Positions 56,701-64,000 of a stretch of DNA of 64,000 nucleotides are shown piece by piece. Source of the stretch: Paramarasmius palmivorus (lineage: Eukaryota > Basidiomycota > Agaricomycetes > Agaricales > Marasmiaceae). The stretch lies in contig JAYKXP010000030.1 in assembly GCA_037176845.1 (NCBI GenBank), positions 310,001 to 374,000 on the forward strand. The letters run 5' to 3'. The first letter of the stretch is position 1, and each line of letters starts with the position of its first letter. Both the position numbers and the translations under genes were made by a program. The notes below the pieces were generated by a model. The model made no database searches. It saw nothing but the letters and a program-made list of their open reading frames with translations, and had not been told where the DNA came from.

Positions 56701-57307
56701 TACTACTACAAAGAACCTGACTGCCTATTCATGGTACGGATAGCACAAGGTCTTGTACACATGGGCAAAGGCACAATCGGTGTCAACCCCTTCTTCCAAG
56801 ACCGAAGTATAATGCACAAACCCGCAGTAGCAGGTTTATTGGCAGTATTAACAGCGTTCACTGATGCCAAAGGATGTGAGTGTTTCCTCCCCATAGCAAT
56901 CCGTGTATAAATATTGATGGACCTTCTCTCAGTTGTTCTCGACAAGCACCACTGGATGCTGTACTTCCTCGTCAATGCCATGTACCCTCGGTTCATGATC
57001 ACCCTCGACGAGGAGCTTAACCCTCTCCCAGTCACCGTCCGCGTAGGACAGGTAAGCAACATTTTGCTCTGCTTCTTTCTGATCCTCACCAATTTGCGAA
57101 CTCTAGGCCGTCGATGTTGTGGGTCAAGCTGGCAAGCCTCGCACAATATCTGGTTTCCAGACACATCAAACACCGGTACGGCTGGGTACCACGGAGCGTG
57201 CAGAGTTGGGTACAGAGGAATACTTTGCATATACTCATAACCTCGAGGGCTTTGTTATTCTGAAGAAGAATCCTGGCTGGGAGAAGGAGGATAAAATGGA
57301 GTTGTAG
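53740..57307 (+). CDS. RPN1: 26S proteasome regulatory subunit RPN1 (PSMD2)
   Basis: This is the largest base subunit of the 19S particle; it binds ubiquitin-like domains of shuttle factors and the deubiquitinase Ubp6. The start at 53740 gives [20 protein letters not shown] and a Lys/Glu-rich N terminus. The conserved body includes [64 protein letters not shown] and [10 protein letters not shown]. The toroid has PC repeats, such as [40 protein letters not shown] and [21 protein letters not shown] Lys/Asp/Glu run (about 56235-56330) lies between them, as in other species. The end [20 protein letters not shown] matches the usual FVILKKN tail. About eleven short introns join in phase. The gene appears intact. 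Confidence 0.97.
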
Positions 57308-57831
57308 ACTATTCGACGTTGACCTTAATCTGAGATTGTAATTAATATATCCATCACTGATGTCTAGAAAGCGGTAAGTACCGCTACTGAACGTTTGAAT
57401 ATCCACTCAGTACTCATGAGACGGCGGATGAGAATATGTCCGGTCGGCTTTGCAAGGCCTTTTAATGCGCCATTGAATAATCCTTTGTCTAGTGTAGGAA
57501 TATTAATGCCTCTGTCGTTCAGTGGCATTTACTAGTGCTTCATATATACAGACCGTCGAGTACTAGTACATGGTTTAAAACAAATATACAGATCAAACTC
57601 GCTGCAGTCGTCGAGGGAGTTCTACCATGGTGCGTAGAAGAGGCGACCGCAAAGGCACCGGGGACATCAGCAAAAACCGTAAAAGATCATAGCTGGAAAT
57701 TAGGGCATATATTGCTCACCGTCCGTTACTTACAGGTACCCAGAGGGTGTAATAGTGATACGAGCATGAAATAACAACATATATTACCTTCAATTATCGT
57801 AGCATGCTGATATTATACCCTTACTACTCTC

Positions 57832-57944
57832 TATTACCGTAGCGGGATGTTATTACCCTTGTATTACCCTATTGCCACCACGGATATAGCGCGCGTGATA
57901 ATAGGGTAGCGAGAGGGTTATAACCCCGCTACTACAGTAATATG
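57832..57944. repeat. Imperfect palindrome, ~110 bp
   Basis: The arms about 57832-57873 and 57900-57944 are inverted copies. The left arm gtagcggg-atgttattaccc matches the complement of the right, gtagcggggttataaccc, and both go on to taccctatt. The loop is about 26 bases and includes gcgcgc. No coding potential is seen. Confidence 0.75.
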
Positions 57945-58871
57945 AGGTGATAATGGTCTGTCAGTGTTCCAGTGCAGTATAAAGGCTGAAACCCGTTGTA
58001 AAATCACACTCCAGTAGCCATGAGTTATACTAGGTTTATTACAAGTAATGTAAAATATAACACATACCTGGACACACAGATCCTAGCCCAAGAGCAAATT
58101 CCAAATCGAAATCTGACAGAGAGCGTGACTCCATTAGCGTTCATCCAGTCTGATTCATTTTTGAGGTGTAGACCATGGCCATTGACAGAGACCGCAAAGC
58201 GATTGGTTATCGATAAAAAAAGGAAGCGCGGGAAAATCTGGCGAAGGGCCAGACAGTGACATCATAGGTTGTGAACGCCGCGTCATCCGAGTCGCGCCAG
58301 CTTAATCCCAACCACTGCCAGCCCAAAACGACCTCGACGCAAAGCCGCAACGACGACAATGCCCACCAGCCTATGGCTTTGATGCCCTACCCAAACCCTA
58401 CGCCCTACGCCCTGCCCTCAAGTGGTCCGTGCGCAGGCCATTTTTTCACATAAAGGCCGCCCTTAGATTCCTCCTCCCCCAACTTTCCTTTCTTCCCTTC
58501 CACCACCATCCTCCCTTCCTCCTGGCCACTTGCTGTCGCTCCGCTGCTCAGGAGTGCTCAGGTTGCTCTCCTCTACCATGATCTAGGTATCTTCCCTGTT
58601 ACTTTTTCATCTGTAGCTGACATTCTTCTCGTGTCTCAGATCCCAGGCTGCGAAAGGGACGACGTATTGATAGATTCCTGGAATAAAGGTGCGTTATTGG
58701 TATAATTCTCTTCATGCTTTTTACTTAGTTAGTGCTACTGGATTTCAGTTACTCGATCTCAAGACTTCGAACGCATGTCTAATGTCAGCCCTCTAGCTTC
58801 AACGTCAATCGCACAATTGAGTCTCCATTCAAGCACCATCCCCTTCTTAGGTCCCTGAACATATCATTCCG

Positions 58872-60391
58872 ATGTCCGCTTTGCGTCCTCACGCGTCGAC
58901 ATACACGGTCTCATCAATATCCAGAGGCATGCTCTTGGACTCCAAAGTTTCTCGCTCTCAAGTTCCGACGTTTGGCGGTGTTACCTCGGGCGTGTAAGTC
59001 ACGTAAACTGTCGGCCGCTGTACTAGTCTAACATTACTATCACCCTTAGAACCCAGACCAACCTCAAGATTGCAGGCGTTGGGTATGTAGTCGGTAGTAC
59101 GTGTATATATGCGAACAGAATGTAGTAGACAGGGGGTTAATACATTCTCTTTCTTATCTTACAAAGGATGGAAGCCGTAGTGTGTATTGCAAATCATATA
59201 TTGGAAGATCACGAACGTAGCCCAGTGCCAGGTATTACTCTTGTTACTCGTTATTACCCCTTATAACCCTTACTACTCGTCATTACCCCCTTATAACTCT
59301 TACTACCTGCTGTTAGAGAGTACACTCGATGAGTCGTAAAACGATAAGAGATAACGGCGAGATGCAGACGTCATCACCGGCAGACCAGGCAGCGACGTCA
59401 CTTCGAAAACGATTATTTTCAATAATTCCAAGGCCTGTCACAGCTACGGTACATAGTCCAAATAAGTACTTGCTTCTCTCCTCATTACCTCCCTTGAGCG
59501 AAGATCTGAAAGGCTGCTTCTTCATGAGTTAGTCTTCTATCTGCTATGTTTTACTTACCCTCAGGCCACAGACCTCAGCGCTCAGCGGTCGCACTCAAAC
59601 TCAAAGTAACAGGTACTTTATTGAATGCAACGAGACGAAACTTACGGATACCAGACCTACATGTAGCTCGGCGCACGATTCGAGAACTCCGAGAATTGCG
59701 TCGCATCAATACTCAGTCCTTGAATGCTTCGTTTCCGAGTTTCTGCATTAAGGCTTCTGCATTCGAGTCTGCCAATGTCAAACCCAGCGCATTGCGACCA
59801 TTAACAATTCAAAGAACCTCTTTCTCCAGTTATTTCCATCTAAACACGATGCCAAAGGACAGCGCTACTCGAAAGGCCGCCAAGAACGATGAGGAAACCC
59901 ATTTCCAGCTCGAGGACAGACTACAGTGGTTCGCAACCTACTTTCATACTACTCCGAAAAATGTGAACTGGAGGTGTATGTCGGTCTATCAACAGTCTTG
60001 GGCTCCACTGATTGGTTTTATTCCAGCAGATGGACGTGGAAGGCCTGTGACCCAGGCATGTCGGTTAATATCACCGAGAATTGCTTCCTGTAGAGGAGGT
60101 TGTCCAACTTGTTTCCAAGGGCAACACCAAGATATTCTGCGCTCACACGCTGATACTATTTCTCTTCGAGACGGGTAGTATCATGTTACCTACGGCTGTG
60201 AGAGTGTATATAGGGAGCACCGTCGAAGAGCTTGAAGGTATGAATAGATGAATGGTAGCTTTACTGCATTCACCCACCTGAAAATTTTCTCAGAGCCATT
60301 CAAGGGGCGTGTGATTGAGGTTAGGGAGGACGAAGGACGGTCGAATATTGAAAGTGGTTCACACCCGGATGAACACTCCCATGAAAGCTAG
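58872..60391 (+). pseudogene. Unrecognised gene, possibly frameshifted
   Basis: Several plus-strand segments look protein-coding. The first, MSALRPHASTYTVSSISRGM, ends at a good donor near 58996. A later one holds MPKDSATRKAAKNDEETHFQ and LEDRLQWFATYF. The last, VEEVVQLVSKGNTKIFCAHT to YIGSTVEELE, joins in phase over an intron near 60239-60294 to EPFKGRVIEVREDEG and a stop at 60389-60391. However, the piece before it (RWTWKACDPGMSVNITENCF) is one frame off and hits a TAG directly. No splice site I could find repairs this, and the tandem repeat at 59244 lies inside the locus. The family is unknown; a decayed gene is likely. Confidence 0.3.
59244..59306. repeat. Tandem repeat, two ~31-bp units
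   Basis: Two units of the type actcgttattaccccttat followed by aacccttact lie head to tail with few changes. They resemble the arms of the palindrome at 57832-57944, so both may come from the same element family. Confidence 0.7.
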
Positions 60392-60841
60392 GCGGAAGAA
60401 TACACGACAGTTGTTGCAGACTCCTGAATCGACCGTTTTCAACCATAGTACGTATATTCAAAGTAAAAAAACAAAATTCTGAAACAAAAGCATGCAGATT
60501 TTTGGGGTCCATCTGGGTGATTTCAATGCAGGATACTCAGAATCCACGCGAGATTTCGTGAGTCGAAGCGATGCGGAGCTTGTTTGATGGCTTGAAGTAC
60601 TGCAGCGGAGTTCGTATAGCATAGATAAGTAAGAGGGGGGCTGAGAGGTGCGTAGATTTCTTTGTGGTTGCTTTACAATTTGATTGTATTGATGGTTGAA
60701 GGAAAAAGTTTCGAAGGAGGCGGCGCTGCCTCGTGCTCGGCTAAAAAAACACATTCACACGAGCACGCGCGTTTGTTGATCAACAAACGCGTATTCTCTT
60801 ACACCTTCAGGTAAGTGGAACACCTCAACGCTCCTCTTTTT

Positions 60842-60948
60842 GGCATTGCCCAAGGATACCTTCCTTCTCCTGCTGCTTAGGCACAGCATCTGCCCCGATG
60901 GGAGCTATCCTGAGCAGCAGGAGAAGGGGGTTACCTTTGGGAAATGCC
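60842..60948. repeat. Inverted repeat with ~38-bp arms
   Basis: The left arm 60842-60880 (ggcattgcccaaggatacct ...) matches the complement of 60911-60948 (ggcatttcccaaaggtaacc ...). The inner part cttctcctgctgct is identical. The loop is 30 bases. It could be a tiny MITE or a hairpin RNA source. Confidence 0.8.
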
Positions 60949-61544
60949 CCCTCTATCCTCTTGAGATGAAACCAACCCTCTAACGGACGCCTATAAAGGA
61001 CGGCACCCTGTATTTCCTCATGTCGTATTTTCTCCGCTCCGTGAGTAGCCCTTTCCCTTGGTCATGTGCTCGTACTTACTGCCCCTTAGCATGCAAAATT
61101 CACGTTCACGTTCCGCCCCAAAACGACGCCCTCACCCTACACTTGCAACCACCCCGTGAAGAAGAGGAGTTGCAGAAGAACCGGATTTGGCTTCAGGAAG
61201 CCTGAAGATGGAAATCACTGTCACGCTAAACGGAAACAATATTTTGATCTTGCTATTTACAAAAACGGACATGAACGACGTCATTGAAATGACCGACTGG
61301 CCGAAATCTTACGGATCTCGCCGAGCTCGAGTCACGAGTTTACGACGTATCGAGTGTCCTCTGCTGCTGTTACGCCTGGTACCCGCCATTTCTCCCATTA
61401 CCCGCTGTGTCCCCTGCCACCTGCCGTTTCCCTTGCAACTTGCTAGAATCTCTGGTACGTATTGTAAACTACGTTACCTATTATACTACTAACTACTTGA
61501 TATATACAGCGCAACTCGATATAAACATTAAGACTAGTGCCGTC

Positions 61545-61575
61545 GGGAGTTGGGGTTCACAAGACCCCAACTCCC
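61545..61575. repeat. Perfect 12-bp hairpin
   Basis: gggagttggggt (61545-61556) and accccaactccc (61564-61575) are exact complements around a 7-base loop. No gene lies beside it that it could terminate. Confidence 0.85.
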
Positions 61576-61935
61576 TCTTATAACACGGGTTGTATTCTTG
61601 CATTACTGTTCAGGTACGTTACATCAAATTACATAGTATATAACACCCGTATATCCTCCTACGGTTTTTGCTGATGGAACTCTCGTGTCCAATTGACAGA
61701 GCTCAGCTCAATTCACACACTCGGAAAAAGTTGCTGCCGAACACTGTGTCTATCCGAAAAGAAAACGTTCCTAGGCAAGCGAAACACCTCTAGTCTCTGG
61801 GTACAACTTTTGATTTGGAAGAATATGAGCAGCACACGGTGGATGTTCTGATGTTGGGCAGTGAAAACGTTAAAGGTCCAGGTACATATAGGGGGGTTTT
61901 AAATCCCTGTACAAAAGCTACATAGGCACATTAGA

Positions 61936-62028
61936 GTGTATCTATCTCCGTATATACGAACGTTTCTACAGCTTTTTACAGGGCCGAATTGCTGGTACAA
62001 ACATTCATATATACGGAAACAGATACAC
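61936..62028. repeat. Inverted repeat with 30-bp arms
   Basis: The left arm 61936-61965 and the complement of 61999-62028 agree at 25 of 30 positions (gtgtatct...ccgtatata.gaa.gttt). The loop is 33 bases. The differences are mostly transitions, and many would leave G-U pairs in RNA. Confidence 0.8.
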
Positions 62029-62546
62029 TGTATTGCAGTACGTTCAACTTTCAGTTTTTCCTGATGTACGTTATGCACCATCATGATTGTGTCTGAACAT
62101 CCGCCAAAATCGCCCCTATCGAAGGAGGTTTAGGGGATCTCCTGGCAGTTGGTAGTTCTTCATCAGCAGTGAAATGATGTTACCGGTTTGAAGGGTACCA
62201 TATAGCGTAGAAGCTTGGATTGCGCTGTAGATGACCCGCGTTTTGGTCGATAACTGAACAAGATAAGTCGCTATCATGCCTATTTGAAGTGCGCATTCTT
62301 TAACATCCACCTTCTGGGTGCGAGAATTGAGTTGAAGGTACGAGAGGCCTTCTAACACACTCTATTGTACATCATTCGTAAGCCACTAACATAAATCAGT
62401 TGCTACGGACACGATGATTGAAGGATGTAGTACCGGTATTCCACAAGAACAATACCAAACGTCACTTCCTGGATTGGGATCTAGGTATTCATCTATAAAT
62501 TGCGTTAAAGGGGGACCCATCATGGTCAAAGCCTTATCATTGCACA

Positions 62547-64000
62547 ATGCAGAAATCGGCTCATTCACCAGCAGGCGTTGACATACAGGATTCACTACCA
62601 GAACTTCCCTCTGCCTTTTCCCGGGCCACACCTGAACGCTCGGCTATCGAACGACTCTTTGTTGAAGACCCTGGTGTCAAGGGTTGTGGCTGGTTCCACC
62701 GTCGCCGAGAGGATCCGCTCCATGTCCTGGCCAACGTCATTCGGGTCGCTTGCAACATTGTCTTTGGACCATTGTTGTGCTTTCCAATTTTCTCGGCAGT
62801 AGGACATGTTGCCTACAACTTCTCCAAGGCCACATGGCAAGACGAGCTCGTAGATGTTTCCAGCGCTGTTCTTCGGCATCCTCCCTTGGGAGACGACGTG
62901 AATCCACAGGTTCTCAGTCCCGCTGCAATATTGCATGCTGCCAATGGTTCCAACAGCAACAGCAGCACACTTCCGCGAGTGGATAGAGAGATTTATGAGA
63001 AGACTAATTTCGAACCGCGGTGGATGCTTCGGGTTTTCATTCGTGACGGTCATTATGATGGTCATGAACAGATCCAATGGACGGAGGAACATCGCGGTAA
63101 AGGGTACACGGCGCTCAGCTACGATATGGACGCAGCCTACACGCTATTCAAAGAGGCTGGGCGAACTCTTCGAGATCCACCGCCGCCGGACGGAAAGGCG
63201 AAATTTTCACTGAGGGACCGGAAACGAATATCACTGGAATTTCTTGCAGAGTACTGTTCAGCAGCTCGTCAGAACCAGAAAGTCGACCCAGATCGAGAGG
63301 TGTTTGTTTGGCTCGGTGAGTGCAGCGACTCGCCTATCATCGCAAGTTGACTGATTTTGCAACCAGATGAGTTCTGTCTTTCAAGAGAGAGACAACACTT
63401 GAGCGAACAGACGCAGGATGATCAGGCTGAGAGGGAAGAGGTCAAAAAGGAACGGAGCGAGGAGCTAGGTCGCCTTTCAGATATCTTCAGAGCAGCCGAG
63501 ACTGTGGTAGTCTTCTGCAACGAGGTCAACTGTGACCACACCAACCTGACTTGCAGATGGGCCAACCGTCTTTTCACCTTGGGAGAAATTCTCCACGCCA
63601 ACAAGACCCAACGGATGACTAGACGGTTGGTCCCAGGCGGGAATACCAGACCTCAAAGCCACCTGTACCCAGAATCTGGAAGGTCATTCCGCGAGAGAAT
63701 GATGCATGCTGCAGCGTTGGCTAGCAAGTGGTATTTGCATTCCGTCCTGCAACAAAGCAACAGCACTGGGAATGACACATGGCAGATGACCATACACGCT
63801 CTCATTGTTGAAGCTATCAGACGGGATCGGGAATCAGGGTATGATAATCACGAGTATCTCGGAAAAGGCCTAAATGGACTTTTCCCGCGCCGAGCGAGAC
63901 TGCACCATCTCAAGGGCAAAGATGGTTGGGCTGACCTCGCTTGGTTGTTGGAAGTCAACCAAGGGTTCTATAATCAGGCTGCCCTTGCTGCCGTGTGTTG
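62547..64000 (+). CDS. HET-like (heterokaryon incompatibility) protein, 5' part
   Basis: The gene starts at ATG 62547 and runs past the end of the window. Exon 1 (62547-63315) and exon 2 (63367 onward) join in phase at VFVWL/DEFCLS. The pattern GKGYTALSYDMDAAY, then DREVFVWLDEFCLS, then ERSEELGRLSDIFRAAETVV fits the three conserved blocks of HET domains (xYxALSY; a W-D-C block; ER..Q....IY..A..V). The usual CWG after ALSY is replaced. The N-terminal 150 residues contain a possible membrane-associated segment (IVFGPLLCFPIFSAVGHVAY). HET domains trigger cell death in non-self recognition in ascomycetes; in basidiomycetes their role is less clear. The 3' end is missing. Confidence 0.75.

Larger units (their letters stand above)
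57308..62546. other. Gene-poor region rich in inverted repeats
   Basis: This 5.2 kb stretch has no confidently coding gene. It contains four hairpin-forming inverted repeats (57832-57944, 60842-60948, 61545-61575, 61936-62028), a short tandem repeat (59244-59306) and one damaged or unresolved gene (58872-60391). AT-rich runs of ttattaccc/ataaccc recur in the first half. A plus frame at 58020-58259 has no family features. The density of palindromes suggests small non-autonomous elements. Confidence 0.6.

Noticed and set aside
58020..58259. Plus frame MSYTRFITSNVKYNTYLDTQ
   Set aside because: It has no family features, no splice partners and lies in repeat-rich sequence; likely chance.

Overview
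The window looks like nuclear DNA of a mushroom-forming basidiomycete (Agaricomycetes, probably Agaricales). Nearly every gene is split by introns of about 45-65 nt with GT..AG ends. The gene set is typical of that group: NACHT proteins, HET-like proteins, F-box paralogues with an N-terminal coiled coil, an Agaricales-type orphan family, and a secreted PL4 pectin lyase. No operons, CRISPR arrays or viral genes were seen. Exon structures were worked out by hand, so 5' ends and small exons are the weakest part.

Layout. 0.6-5.8 kb (minus): a seven-TM receptor-like protein and a secreted rhamnogalacturonan lyase. 7.3-9.8 kb (+): NACHT NTPase 1. 10.2-11.1 kb (-): an atypical SDR. 12.2 kb (-): tRNA-Asp(GTC) with a 7-nt intron. 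12.9-15.6 kb: a non-canonical poly(A) polymerase (+) and a conserved unknown (-). 15.6-19.2 kb: gene-poor, with a degraded receptor-like locus and one copy of a dispersed repeat. 19.2-23.3 kb (+): an orphan protein with an internal exon-plus-intron duplication, then a two-TM protein. 24.0-27.4 kb (+): a CCCH/RBR ubiquitin ligase ending in a CaaX box. 28.1-31.4 kb (-): an acidic-repeat orphan and NACHT NTPase 2, with a ~0.94 kb TIR element just upstream of its start. 32.9-36.1 kb (+): a peroxisomal ABCD half-transporter. 36.2-40.1 kb: two divergent F-box paralogues. 40.5-57.3 kb: a conserved housekeeping block with a MYND protein, MLH1, the Furry/Mor2/Tao3 scaffold (minus, 7.9 kb) and RPN1. 57.3-62.5 kb: gene-poor, rich in hairpin-forming inverted repeats. 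62.5 kb to the end: the 5' part of a HET-like gene.

Functionally the window mixes a stable housekeeping core (mismatch repair, proteasome, polarity scaffold, RNA 3' ends) with fast-evolving accessory loci. The most interesting pattern is a short N-terminal motif shared by both NACHT proteins and the orphan at 19.2 kb. This resembles the logic of fungal NLR/effector pairs that share a signalling motif, such as NWD2/HET-S, but here it is an inference from three sequences.
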